A stretch of 64,000 nt of DNA from Afipia sp. Root123D2 (GCF_001425835.1 NZ_LMDP01000002.1:590828-654827), one strand, 5' to 3'. Numbered from the stretch's first letter, positions 52,255 to 61,747 are shown. Made by a program: numbers and translations. The notes: generated by a model from the sequence alone, not told the origin.

Positions 52255-53874
52255 CTACGTCAGCGAAATATTGGCATAGGTGCCGAACACGCCTTCGATG
52301 TCGTCTGTTAGACCCTTTACACGCTTGTTATAGACCGTCACGTGATCGACATTGATGATCGGGATGATGGAAAGGTCAGTCATCGCGAGGACCTGCATCT
52401 TGTTGAATATCTCCCGACGCTTGGCGACATCGACTTCGTTCTGGCCGGCCTCCAGCAGCGCATCCATCTCCGGGCTCGCATAGCCCGACCCGTTCGAGTA
52501 CGGAACACCCTTGGTGATATTCTTGGACCAGTACATGCGCTGCACACCGATCGTCGGATCCGACATGGTGAACAGCCCATAAGACCCTGTCTGATGAACA
52601 TTCTCGGTCCAGATCCGGCGCTGGAAGGTGGCACCATCACTACTCTGGATGTCGACGTCGACGCCGATCACACGCATGGCCTGCTTGAAGTACTCAGCAA
52701 AGCGCCGGTACTGCTCCGAATAGGGCGACGGATCGTGTGTGATGCGGAACCGGAAGCCGCCAGCCTTGCGCGGGTAGCCGGCCGCATCGAGCAGCGCTTC
52801 GGCCTTTTTGGGATCGAACGGATATTTCGGTACATTCGGATAGTAGAACTTCGCGAGTTTCTGCGAGATCGGCCCGGTGGCCGCGGAGCCATAGCCAAAC
52901 CAGATGTTCTTCGCGACGAAGTCACGGTTGATCGCATGCGCGACCGCTTGGCGCACCCTCAGATCCTTGAACTGCGGATCGCGCATGTTGAACTCGAAAT
53001 AGTACATGGCGCCGCACATGGCGTAGCCGTCAATCGTGACCGCCAGATGCGGGATACTCTTGATGCGATCCATATCGGCGAGTGTGATCGGAGTCGTGCC
53101 ACCAATGTCCAACTCGCCGGTTTCGAACGCGACCGCCCGGGCGCCGGCATCAGGGACGAAGCGAACGATCAGCGATTCAACTTCCGGCTTGCCCTTGACC
53201 CAATAATCGGGATTGCGGGCCAGCGTCATGTAGCTGCCCCGCCGCCATTCAACGAATTTGTACGGGCCGGTGCCGATCGGCGCATTGCCGAGTTTGTTGG
53301 TTGGCGGATCGCTTCCCTCGTAGAGATGCTTCGGCAACATCGGCGACTCCGATGCCGAAAGCGCTGCCATCGCATAGGGCGAGGCCTTGCTGAATTTGAT
53401 GATCGCCGTCAGCGGGTCGGGCGTCTCGACCACCGTGACGTTGGCGAACGTCGCCCGTCCGCGCGGGTGGTGCTTCTTGAGAACCTCCTCGAAGCTATAC
53501 TTCACGTCAGCCGACGTGAACGGCGCGCCGTCGTGCCACTTCACGTCCGGGCGAAGCTTGAATGAGATGGACAGACCATCGTCGGCGACCTTCCACTCGG
53601 TCGCCAGCGCGGGCATCGGTTCTAAATTCTTGTCATAGGCGAGCAAGCCGTCCAGCATCTTGGTGGAGATCTGCTGGACCATGATCGCGGTATTGAAGGC
53701 TGCGTTGAGGATCGGCGGTTCCGGCACGATCGTCACGCGAAGCGTCTTCTTCGCGTCTTCCGCGAGCGCACTGCCGATGACATCCATCACTGGCATAACC
53801 CCGCTGGCATGAAGACCCGTCACGGTTGCAACTGCACCCAGCAACTTCAACCGGTCACGGTAGGAAATCTCCAT
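52255..53874 (-). CDS. Dipeptide/oligopeptide ABC transporter substrate-binding protein (DppA/OppA-like)
   Basis: A 539-residue SBP_bac_5 protein. The ATG at 53874 has GAGAGGA 8 bases upstream; the leader contains 'RLKLLGAVATVTGLHASGVM'. The mature part shows 'LATEWKVADDGLSISFKLRP' and 'VKWHDGAPFTSADVKYSFEE', the family signature. It heads the five-gene operon A-B-C-D-F, with an island operator 57-94 bp upstream. Ligands in this family include di- and oligopeptides, glutathione and nickel chelates. Confidence 0.92.
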   Translation of the reverse strand: MEISYRDRLKLLGAVATVTGLHASGVMPVMDVIGSALAEDAKKTLRVTIVPEPPILNAAFNTAIMVQQISTKMLDGLLAYDKNLEPMPALATEWKVADDGLSISFKLRPDVKWHDGAPFTSADVKYSFEEVLKKHHPRGRATFANVTVVETPDPLTAIIKFSKASPYAMAALSASESPMLPKHLYEGSDPPTNKLGNAPIGTGPYKFVEWRRGSYMTLARNPDYWVKGKPEVESLIVRFVPDAGARAVAFETGELDIGGTTPITLADMDRIKSIPHLAVTIDGYAMCGAMYYFEFNMRDPQFKDLRVRQAVAHAINRDFVAKNIWFGYGSAATGPISQKLAKFYYPNVPKYPFDPKKAEALLDAAGYPRKAGGFRFRITHDPSPYSEQYRRFAEYFKQAMRVIGVDVDIQSSDGATFQRRIWTENVHQTGSYGLFTMSDPTIGVQRMYWSKNITKGVPYSNGSGYASPEMDALLEAGQNEVDVAKRREIFNKMQVLAMTDLSIIPIINVDHVTVYNKRVKGLTDDIEGVFGTYANISLT

Positions 53875-53930
53875 TTGAGTTGTCCTCTCCAGCATCGAAA
53901 GCCATCATAACCATCGCAGGCTTGAACGTC

Positions 53931-53968
53931 ATGTCAATATATAAAATGAATGGACCGGTATATGGAAC
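53931..53968 (-). promoter_or_regulatory. Island operator pair and promoter of the dipeptide transporter operon
   Basis: On the minus strand GTTCCATATACCGGTCC (53968-53952) is followed by ATTTTATATATTGACAT (53947-53931) with the TTGACA box inside. Centres 53960 and 53939, 21 bp apart. Confidence 0.7.
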
Positions 53969-54444
53969 AGCACGACCACTCGCCTGCGTTTGACGCAACC
54001 CGGCCCGGATCGCATGTGAACTTGATACGTGGGGGCCGCGAAGCGCGCGAAACCATCTGACAACAACAGAATGCCGGTGTCGCATCCGCCGACAAATTAC
54101 GGATCGCAATGCAACGACGAGATGCGGAAGCTCAGCGCCGAGCTCAATCGGCTCACGATCACGCTGACCCAAGATGGCGGCCATGTTTCTCGGATTGCCG
54201 ACGAAAAACCAAAGTCCCCGCTATCTAGCTGAATGCGACCGCATCACCACCCTGCCGGCCGCAGCGGATTGCCCGAGCACTGAGCGACGGAGCACTTAGA
54301 AACGAACGTTGCCGAGATCGGGGGATATAGTGTGACGAACCGTCGTGCACCGGACGTAGATCTGATCGAAAGCCTTACTTCGCACGGTCAGCAGGCGAAC
54401 GCTGGCCTGCTCCCCAGTTCACCGTCTATAAGCAGACTCTCAAA
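53969..54444. other. Intergenic region between the peptide transporter and the GGDEF-EAL gene
   Basis: About 475 bp. A plus-strand frame at 54029-54232 (67 codons; inner ATG at 54071) contains 'DEMRKLSAELNRLTITLTQD', a possible short helix, but no family was recognised and coding is doubtful. Confidence 0.35.
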
Positions 54445-56985
54445 CTATCTGACGGCGGATAAGCCGTATCCAGCGCACCCGCGCTCGATGCGGGCGGCTA
54501 TCAGCGGCGCCTCATCGGGCGCGACGGGCGGGGAAAAAATGAAGCCTTGCATCAAGTCGCAATCGAGCTGGCCGAGCAGGTCCACCTCGGCCGGCAATTC
54601 GGCCCCCTCCGCTACCACCGTCATGCCGAGCCCGCGCGACAGGGCAATGATGCCGCCCAACAGTTTGCGTTTCTCCGGAGCGCTGGCAATGCCGTCCACG
54701 AAAACCCGGTCCACCTTCAGCAGGTCAAAGGGCAGACGCGTAAGATAGCCGAGCGAGGAATAGCCCGAGCCGAAATCGTCCAGTGCCAGCCGAACGCCGA
54801 GACCGGAGAGCGCCGTCAGCGTGCGGCCAATTCGTTGTTCGGCATGGTCCACGAACAGGCTTTCGGTCAGTTCCAGACAAAGCAGCTCTGGCGGAAAGCC
54901 CGTGTCCGCCAGCACGGCCGAGACAACCTTCTCGCAATCCTGGTTCCACAGTTGGGCTGGCGAGACGTTCACCGACACTGTGCGCGAAGGTAGTCCGGCA
55001 TCCAGCCAAATGCGCCCCTGACGGCAGGCCTCGCCCAGGACCCACCGGCCGAGATCGACAATCAGACCCGAACTTTCGGCGATGGGAATGAACTCCGCCG
55101 GCGAGATCGGCCCGCGCTCGGGGTGAGCCCAGCGCAACAGTGCCTCGAAGCCGGCAACGCGACCGGTCTTCAAGTCCACCTGCGGTTGGTAGTGGGTGTG
55201 TAGCGCACCGGTTTCCACCGCATAGCGCAGGTGCCGGCGGAGATCGAGCTTCTGCTCAACTATCTCGGCATGGACCGGCTCGAACAGCTTGGCTCGGCCG
55301 CGGCCAGCCTCCTTGGCCATATAAAGCGCCTGGTCTGCATGGCGCATGGCGATCTCGACCGTCGCTCCGTGCTCAGGCAGAAGCGCGATACCAATGGTGG
55401 CGCCGATGAAAGCTTCGCCCTCGGCAAGATCAACGCGACCTGACAGGCTGGCAATAATCCGCTCCGCAAGCCGAGTCATCTCTGTTTCAGTCACGGCGGG
55501 CCCTTCGTTCAGCACCGCGAATTCGTCACCGCCGAGCCGGGCGATAAACACTTCCGCGCCCAGCTCCCGCCTGAGCAGCGCCGCGACCCGAATGAGAACC
55601 TCGTCGCCGGCGGCATGACCAAGGGAATCGTTGACCTCCTTGAACCGGTCGAGATCAATCAGCAGCAGGGCACCGCTTTGCCCGTGACCGGCGCAGCTCT
55701 CGATCAGCGCAGCGAGCTGGCGCTTGAAAAGCGCACGGTTGGCAAGACCGGTCAGGGGATCGCCATAGGCGAGCAGTTCGAGCTGGCGCTCGGCCTCCTT
55801 GCGATCAGTAACGTCCTGCAACGTGCCCACAATGCCGATGACCTTGTCATGGGCAATGTCCGCCTTGCATATCACCGCCAGATCGTGGGTCGTACCATCC
55901 GGATGCCGGATGCGCAGGTCGATAGCCTCGGTCTTGCGAGAGCGGAGGACGCGTTTCTGTAATTCCCGGAAGCGCTCCGCATCGTCGCCCAGGAAATAAG
56001 GCTTAATGTTCTCATAGCTGGGCTGGAACGTCACGGGATCGAGGCCGAGAAGGTGATAAAGCTCGGGCGCCCACACGGTGCCATCAATGTCCAGCCGGTA
56101 GCTCCAGGTGCCGGTTTTACCGCGCCGGTGCGCCTCCTGCAGTGCCCGCGTACGCTCGTCGAGCTTGGTCTCCGCCGCCTTCAGTTCAGTGATGTCGCTA
56201 GACGTGCCGCGATAGCCGAGAAAAGTGCCGTCATCGGCGAAGATGGGCTTGCCGCTGGTGCGGATACTGATACGCGACCCGTCTTGGCCGATCAGCGTAT
56301 AGGTGAAGTCGCGGAAGGGCCGGTGAGCCTCCATGTCGGCCCGGTGCCGCGCCATGGCCTCCTTATCCTCGGGCGCATAGTCAAGTTCCCAGCGCGCACG
56401 CCCGCCGGCGGCGACAGTCTGGAGGGCAGCATTGCCGGCGAGCGATCGGGGATAGCGCAGCAGCCGATGTACGGCATCGCTCTCCCAGCACCAGTCCGAG
56501 GCAGTACTGACGAAATCTGCCAGCCGCTGCTCGCTTTCCGCCAGACGCCGCAGCGCGGAGGTCTCCTCCGTGACGTCACGGACAATACCGGTCACACGCT
56601 GCACCCGGCCGTGTGTGTCGAATTCCGGCTGACCGTGAACCACGCAGTCGACTAAGCTACCGTCGGTCTTGCGAAGCTTCGTTTGCACCGAATAGGACTG
56701 TCCCCAGGCCCAGCAAGCCGCGTAATGCGCCTCTAAAATTTCCCGGCTTTCGGGCAGGTAGCGCTCGCGCACCGCAGCGATGGGGATCAAGCCGGCGGCC
56801 GTCTCGAGTTCGTAGAATGCGGCGAGCTCAGGCGAAATCCAGAAATCGGTGGCGTCGGCACTGTCCGACTCCCAATAACCCATCCGGGCCATCCTGATGG
56901 CGCGCCGCAGCAGCCGTTCCTCATGCCAGCGGCGGCGCGCTACTCGCGTGGGGGCCTGCCTTTGCGACAATCTGTGAGTTGCCAT
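54445..56985 (-). CDS. PAS-PAS-PAS-GGDEF-EAL cyclic-di-GMP signalling protein
   Basis: An 846-residue protein. Three PAS-like domains at about 30-140, 150-270 and 285-400 ('VTGIVRDVTEE', 'GYRGTSSDITELKAAE', 'IVGTLQDVTDRKEAE' mark their ends). GGDEF is intact at 485-489 ('RLGGDEFAVL') and EAL at 614-616 ('GFEALLRW'), with later EAL-domain blocks 'LELTES' and 'LDDFGSGYSSLGYL'. The usual AEGVE block reads AEGAE. No membrane segments, so a cytosolic sensor. Both synthesis and breakdown of c-di-GMP are possible. Confidence 0.92.
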   Translation of the reverse strand: MATHRLSQRQAPTRVARRRWHEERLLRRAIRMARMGYWESDSADATDFWISPELAAFYELETAAGLIPIAAVRERYLPESREILEAHYAACWAWGQSYSVQTKLRKTDGSLVDCVVHGQPEFDTHGRVQRVTGIVRDVTEETSALRRLAESEQRLADFVSTASDWCWESDAVHRLLRYPRSLAGNAALQTVAAGGRARWELDYAPEDKEAMARHRADMEAHRPFRDFTYTLIGQDGSRISIRTSGKPIFADDGTFLGYRGTSSDITELKAAETKLDERTRALQEAHRRGKTGTWSYRLDIDGTVWAPELYHLLGLDPVTFQPSYENIKPYFLGDDAERFRELQKRVLRSRKTEAIDLRIRHPDGTTHDLAVICKADIAHDKVIGIVGTLQDVTDRKEAERQLELLAYGDPLTGLANRALFKRQLAALIESCAGHGQSGALLLIDLDRFKEVNDSLGHAAGDEVLIRVAALLRRELGAEVFIARLGGDEFAVLNEGPAVTETEMTRLAERIIASLSGRVDLAEGEAFIGATIGIALLPEHGATVEIAMRHADQALYMAKEAGRGRAKLFEPVHAEIVEQKLDLRRHLRYAVETGALHTHYQPQVDLKTGRVAGFEALLRWAHPERGPISPAEFIPIAESSGLIVDLGRWVLGEACRQGRIWLDAGLPSRTVSVNVSPAQLWNQDCEKVVSAVLADTGFPPELLCLELTESLFVDHAEQRIGRTLTALSGLGVRLALDDFGSGYSSLGYLTRLPFDLLKVDRVFVDGIASAPEKRKLLGGIIALSRGLGMTVVAEGAELPAEVDLLGQLDCDLMQGFIFSPPVAPDEAPLIAARIERGCAGYGLSAVR

Positions 56986-57315
56986 CGGTCCCCAGCCAAA
57001 AGGCTAACGTTCGATACAACCAATTAGCATATAGCGCGACAATCTGGGAGAGAGAGCAATGACAATCCGGGATACTTCCGCATATCTGGTATAGTTTTCG
57101 TGAATTTTGCAACCGACACCAAATATGTAGATGAACCCAATCTGTGACGCTGTGAGGACCTTGAGACAAGTTGAGGGTCTTCACGCAGAGGATTTCCCAG
57201 TTGGCTCCATTTTGCTCGAAAACTTGCCAGCTAACCAGCGGTTAGGCCGCTTTGCGCCGGCAACGGACGTCACGGATTTTTGGATTTATTTTTGCGAGTC
57301 AGATGTCGGACTTGG
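56986..57315. other. Intergenic region with a doubtful small ORF
   Basis: A plus-strand frame starting at 57131 runs to 57382 (83 codons), overlapping the 3' end of the gene on the other strand. It contains 'DVTDFWIYFCESDVGLGYSA' but no recognised family or good ribosome binding site. Nothing else was seen. Confidence 0.3.
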
Positions 57316-58530
57316 CTACTCAGCCCGCTTCAGCGCCGTTGAGACAGCTGCAGTCCTCGAGCGCTTCGCGGGGCGTGAATGATCGCGAGTGGCCACGCGC
57401 TTCATCTTCCTCACGTCGACCTTCTTCACCTCTGCCTTCTTTATGTGCACCTTCTTCACGTCCGATGCCGCCTGTTCGGTGCCGCGGTTGTGCTTCGCAT
57501 ATTCCTGGCCGTCGATCGGTGCGACATGCGGCGGGTCTTTACCCAGATATGGACGTCCGATTCCGAACTCCTTGCCGTGCGCATCAATCCATTTCCAGAG
57601 CTTTGCCGAGGAAGCCCATCGCTGATCGCGCGTCCCGCCTTCGACACTCACCACATCGGCCGCCAACCCATGTCCATAGCCACCGCGCAAGCTGCCGCCA
57701 TGATAGGACCTGTTGCTCGCCGCCTTGAGGCCGCTTGCGATCGATTGGCGGTAGTCGTCACGGAATCCGCTGGTGATGCCGGGCGAAAGGCCCGCCGCCT
57801 CCGCCGCATGAAGCATATAAAACAATTTCAGCTTGAAGCTCCGATCCATGCCTCCGATCACATAGTCCATCATCGACAGGCGGACTCGTTCCGCCGCCTT
57901 CGGATCCTTCCACCCAAAGTCTTGATCGACAAGCTTGGTAAAGGTTCTGGCGACAGTCACCATCTTGCCTTTCCGCTTGACGGAGACGTGCCTCCGTACA
58001 GGCACCTTGATTGTGTCCTCCTTGGGCGTCCGTTGATAAAGCGCCCACAGATATCGATCGACGCAGATGCCCATGACCAGGCATTCGTCGACAACGTCGA
58101 TGGAATTGACGGCCCTGTTTGCGTCACCAATTTCCATATCTGACGGATCCGCGCTTGCGACTTGCACAGGTGCTGGTTCGGCTGACAGCACATGAGCCTC
58201 GGCCGCTTCAACAACCGCCTTCGGCATATGCAGAGCCATCATCGCATCACCGACATCTCCCGTAAGCGACGGGTCGGTCGTCGCCAATTTCAAACGGGTT
58301 TGCAGATGGGTTTGACTCAAATCGTCATCGGACATTGAGCTCGGCGGAAGCGCAGTGGCGAACTCCTGTGTGGTGGAGAAAGAAGCAGCGCTGAGGTCTG
58401 TGCGCGGTGACTCGCCGGTTGTCTGGTGTCCTTCCGACCCCACCGCGAGCAGGCCGACAATCCCCGTCGCAAAAACGACGGATCGCAACACGGGAGTTGG
58501 CACTGTTGAGAGTCGCTGCAGGTTCATCAT
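57316..58530 (-). CDS. Secreted M15-like D-Ala-D-Ala carboxypeptidase family protein
   Basis: A 404-residue protein from the ATG at 58530 (tandem Met codons; GAGG upstream). An N-terminal hydrophobic stretch ('VLRSVVFATGIVGLLAVGSE') suggests a signal anchor. The C-terminal half has 'GITSGFRDDYRQ', 'YGHGLAADVVSVEG' and 'DPPHVAPIDG', which look like the His/Asp/His metal-binding points of M15-type peptidases. A Lys-rich tail follows. It is divergent from an L,D-transpeptidase, so a cell-wall role is likely. Confidence 0.7.
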   Translation of the reverse strand: MMNLQRLSTVPTPVLRSVVFATGIVGLLAVGSEGHQTTGESPRTDLSAASFSTTQEFATALPPSSMSDDDLSQTHLQTRLKLATTDPSLTGDVGDAMMALHMPKAVVEAAEAHVLSAEPAPVQVASADPSDMEIGDANRAVNSIDVVDECLVMGICVDRYLWALYQRTPKEDTIKVPVRRHVSVKRKGKMVTVARTFTKLVDQDFGWKDPKAAERVRLSMMDYVIGGMDRSFKLKLFYMLHAAEAAGLSPGITSGFRDDYRQSIASGLKAASNRSYHGGSLRGGYGHGLAADVVSVEGGTRDQRWASSAKLWKWIDAHGKEFGIGRPYLGKDPPHVAPIDGQEYAKHNRGTEQAASDVKKVHIKKAEVKKVDVRKMKRVATRDHSRPAKRSRTAAVSTALKRAE

Positions 58531-58795
58531 TCCAGCCTCATCGGAACCGGATTGCACAGCCAAGCATGCGGACACCACTGATTGTTCGGGCAACGTCATG
58601 GCTACGCAATGGCGTAACCCGGCAGGCCGTGCCTTTTCCACCGGAGTGTTGCCTGTGCGCAACGGCGGATGGCAAGCCTGTTAACGCTCGCTGTCCGTTT
58701 TGTGCCAATTTCAGCTGCAAGCATGCTTGTTCCTCACGAGTCGGATATGTGAGGTTTGGTCACGGCAGCAGGCACACGCTGCAACGGGGAATGGA

Positions 58796-60355
58796 ATGGT
58801 GGATCGATTGACGTCAGCAAAATCCACTGTGGCGATGCGCCATTGGGGATTTTCAGCTGTTGTAATGTTCGCGGCGATGGTTGCGCTGATGGCACCGACC
58901 GCCGACGCCGCGGCGAAACAGGCGCGCCGCGCGCAACCCGCCGAGACGGCGGCGCCTCGCGAGGCAGGCGAGCCGATCATGGCAATCGTGTCGATCAAGA
59001 GCCAGCAGGTCACGTTCTATGACGCCGAGGGCTGGATCCTGCGCGCGCCGGTGTCGACCGGCGTCAACGGGCGCGAGACGCCAGCCGGCGTCTTCGCCAT
59101 CGTCGAGAAAGACAAGGATCATCACTCGACCATGTATGACGACGCCTGGATGCCGAACATGCTGCGCATCACCTGGAATGGTCTCGCATTGCATGGCGGG
59201 CCGTTGCCCGGGTATGCGGCCTCACACGGCTGCGTGCGAATGCCTTACGGCTTTGCGGAGAAGCTGTTCGACAAGACGCGGATCGGAATGCGCGTGATCA
59301 TCTCGCCGGACGATGCAGCCCCGGTCGACTTTTCTCACCCGGCGCTATCGCTCTTTGTGCCGAATACGGAGGTCGTCGCAGCTGCGCCAGCAAAAGCCGA
59401 GATGCTCTCACGCGAAGCCGCCGACGCTGCAACAAGCGCCGCCGAGGCCAAGAAGACTGCCGTAACAGCGGCCCGCGAGTCGGCCCCGCTCGCAGCGTCT
59501 CTGCGCAAGCTGGAGCGGCTCAAGGCCCGCGCCGACGCCAAACTCGTATCCGCTGACAAGGCTGTGGCCGCCGCCAGAACCGACCAAGCCAGGGCGAAGG
59601 CAGAGGATCGTAGGCAAAAGGCCGCTGCCAAGGCAGCGGAGCTGGGGATCCAGTTCGATACCGCCAAGACGAACGCGTCATCAAAGCTCGATGCAGCCAG
59701 CGCCGCCAAAGAAGCGGCCAAGACGGCCCAGACAAAAAAGGCCGACGCCGCCAAGGCGGCGCTTGACGCGAAGCTCGCGCTCGAGCCGGTCTCGATCTAT
59801 ATCAGCCGCGCGACGCGGACGCTGTATGTCCGGCGGAACACGCATAAGCCGGCGCCGGACGGGGGCGGCGAGGTATTCGATGCGACCATCGAGGTCCCGG
59901 TCACGATCCGCGACCCCGGCAAGCCACTCGGCACGCATGTGTTCACGGCGGTGGCGCGGAACGACGCCGGCCTGCGCTGGACCGCCGTCACAGTCGAGAA
60001 TAGGGAGGACGCCAAAAGCGCGCTCGACCGCATCACCATCCCGAAGGAAGTCCTTGATCGCATCGCGCCGACTGCATTGCCGCGATCCTCAATCGTCGTC
60101 TCCGACGAGCCGCTGAGCGAGGAGACCAACTATCGCACCGAGTTTGTTGCGGTGCTGAGCGACCAGCCCCAGGGCGGCTTCATCACGCGCAAGCCGAGCG
60201 AGGTTCTAATGGTTGACGACAACGACTGGGGCAACGGCAACTGGCGGGACGATGACGGCTTCGGATTCTTTCTCCAGCGTAATCCAGGCCCCCAACCGAG
60301 AAATACACGCCGGGGCGGCGGCCAACTATTTCCTCCCGAGCAACCAGGCTGGTAA
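58796..60355 (+). CDS. L,D-transpeptidase (YkuD) with long Ala/Lys coiled-coil
   Basis: A 519-residue protein. Signal peptide near the start ('FSAVVMFAAMVALMAPTADA'), then a YkuD domain with catalytic Cys146 in 'HGGPLPGYAASHGCVRMP'. Residues about 200-330 form an Ala/Lys/Glu-rich coiled coil, followed by a second domain. The ATG at 58796 has GGGGA upstream. It should cross-link peptidoglycan (3-3 links) or attach proteins; the long helical region is unusual and may span or anchor. Confidence 0.87.
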   Translation: MVDRLTSAKSTVAMRHWGFSAVVMFAAMVALMAPTADAAAKQARRAQPAETAAPREAGEPIMAIVSIKSQQVTFYDAEGWILRAPVSTGVNGRETPAGVFAIVEKDKDHHSTMYDDAWMPNMLRITWNGLALHGGPLPGYAASHGCVRMPYGFAEKLFDKTRIGMRVIISPDDAAPVDFSHPALSLFVPNTEVVAAAPAKAEMLSREAADAATSAAEAKKTAVTAARESAPLAASLRKLERLKARADAKLVSADKAVAAARTDQARAKAEDRRQKAAAKAAELGIQFDTAKTNASSKLDAASAAKEAAKTAQTKKADAAKAALDAKLALEPVSIYISRATRTLYVRRNTHKPAPDGGGEVFDATIEVPVTIRDPGKPLGTHVFTAVARNDAGLRWTAVTVENREDAKSALDRITIPKEVLDRIAPTALPRSSIVVSDEPLSEETNYRTEFVAVLSDQPQGGFITRKPSEVLMVDDNDWGNGNWRDDDGFGFFLQRNPGPQPRNTRRGGGQLFPPEQPGW

Positions 60356-60696
60356 TAGGCCCCGGCACGCCGAGCGCAAATCCGGCTGGCCCTTTGCGTC
60401 ATAAGTGGTCACGAGATCGACCAACTCCTGAACGAAGCCCCCCCGTGCCGCAACTTGTAAATTTCCCCGACGTGCACAGTCACCCCCTTATCGAGGCTGT
60501 AAATCTTCTCAGCGAACCTTGCCCGGTTCTCTGATTTCAGCCTGCATGCGCTTGCTCGTGATCAGCATCAATTCTGGCCGGCGGCCGGAGAAGCGCTGAT
60601 CATGGCTGCCGAAGGTCGCGGTCCATCGCTCCACACGCGTTCCGGAATACTGCAAGTCCTACAAGGTAATGCGCCGGGAGAGATCACCCAGGCCGA
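60356..60696. other. Intergenic region, no gene recognised
   Basis: About 340 bp. A minus-strand frame contains 'WTATFGSHDQRFSGRRPE', which could be a decayed fragment, but no family could be named. Confidence 0.35.
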
Positions 60697-60897
60697 TCAC
60701 CCGAAGAGCCATTGAAATAAAAAGCCGCGCCAATCGGCCGGATCGAACATGTGCATTTTCGCACTAGTTGCCGGTGCCACCGGACAGAAAACGAAACACT
60801 CCACAGCCGGGGTTTTCGTCCGGTGTTTCGTGCGGGCCTCGGCAGCCATGGCAAATGGCGCGCACAGCATTGCTGCCGCCAAAACCAGACGGGTCAT
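60697..60897 (-). CDS. Small exported protein (66 residues)
   Basis: Starts ATG at 60897 with GAGG 7 bases upstream. A clear signal peptide 'TRLVLAAAMLCAPFAMAAEA' is followed by a short mature part with two Cys ('ECFVFCPVAP'). Similar small uncharacterised proteins are common in Bradyrhizobium relatives. No function known. Confidence 0.6.
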   Translation of the reverse strand: MTRLVLAAAMLCAPFAMAAEARTKHRTKTPAVECFVFCPVAPATSAKMHMFDPADWRGFLFQWLFG

Positions 60898-61009
60898 GGG
60901 TACCTCGGGATTGCTGGGAAAAAATCTTATGGAGGGATCTTGAAGCCGCTATCCGGTCGACCTAAATCGCTCCCGCCCCCTTAAACGAAAGGAGATATGG
61001 AGGCTGACC

Positions 61010-61348
61010 ATGAATGCGATCGTTCGAGACTTTCCTTCCCGGATCGACCCAGACATCCATGCTCGTTCACTCTTGGCCTCGACCTTCGGCCACCCTGACG
61101 AAGTCATCGCCAACGAAATCCTTACCGTTGCAGAGAAGCGGTGTGTCTTAGCCGCCTGGGCTTCAGATGCATTTGCCGTCGAGGCCAAGCCTTGGTTGCG
61201 ACAACTGCCCGGCAACGACCGCCCGGTGGCGTTATCCGAAATTATGAGGGCGCTTCGGCTACTCGATGAGGAGCCGCCACCCGACCGTGGCGGAGCCGGT
61301 CAGCGACCAATCCATTTTGAAGAATTGCCCACCGCTGTGGGCTTCTGA
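61010..61348 (+). CDS. Conserved hypothetical protein (112 residues)
   Basis: Preceded by GGAGG. The middle 'VAEKRCVLAAWASDAFAVEA' followed by 'KPWLRQLPGN' resembles a small uncharacterised protein often seen in Bradyrhizobiaceae. Soluble, no known domain. Confidence 0.72.
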   Translation: MNAIVRDFPSRIDPDIHARSLLASTFGHPDEVIANEILTVAEKRCVLAAWASDAFAVEAKPWLRQLPGNDRPVALSEIMRALRLLDEEPPPDRGGAGQRPIHFEELPTAVGF

Positions 61349-61396
61349 TCGCGCGTCCGGGGCCGTCATCCGAGTAACGCACCCTAAACGCTGACT

Positions 61397-61621
61397 GTGT
61401 ATCCTGACGAAATGATCAGTAACGAAGAGCGGGACGCTGAGGGCAATCGACTTCTCGAAAAATACACATGCCAACACTGTGGCGTGCCGGAAGTCCGATT
61501 CCCGTTGCGTGCTTCGCCTCGCCCCTTGGTCTGCCGGAAATGCCGGAAGGAAACAGGCCGTACAGCTGCCGAGCTTTTTGAGGACCTGGTGCGATTCGGA
61601 CAAAAGCTGATCCCTAGTTGA
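61397..61621 (+). CDS. Small zinc-ribbon-like protein
   Basis: Up to 74 residues from GTG 61397 (ATG 61412 is an alternative). Two CxxC pairs, 'CQHC' and 'CRKC' 19 residues apart, suggest a zinc ribbon, perhaps DNA- or RNA-binding. No family named. Confidence 0.55.
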   Translation: MYPDEMISNEERDAEGNRLLEKYTCQHCGVPEVRFPLRASPRPLVCRKCRKETGRTAAELFEDLVRFGQKLIPS

Positions 61622-61703
61622 AGCGATAATCCTTTTGGTGATGCAACTCGATGGGCACTGAGGCGATTAGCTCGAGCCGTCTGGGACGCAGCGGGCGGCT
61701 AAG

Positions 61704-61747
61704 GCCCGGCCGGCAGGGATGCCAACCCGCTCTGTGACCGGCCGGGC
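61704..61747. repeat. GC-rich inverted repeat
   Basis: GCCCGGCCGG (61704-61713) and CCGGCCGGGC (61738-61747) form a 10-bp stem with a 24-base loop in the space between convergent genes. No U-tract; it may be a bidirectional transcript end or a repeat element. Confidence 0.5.

Noticed and set aside
52342-53565. Plus-strand frame of 407 codons
   Set aside because: Antisense to the DppA-like gene; composition typical of a shadow frame.
53931-53968. AT-rich operators read as transposon ends
   Set aside because: The elements lie in front of genes with fixed 21-bp spacing and -35 boxes, and no transposase lies beside most of them.
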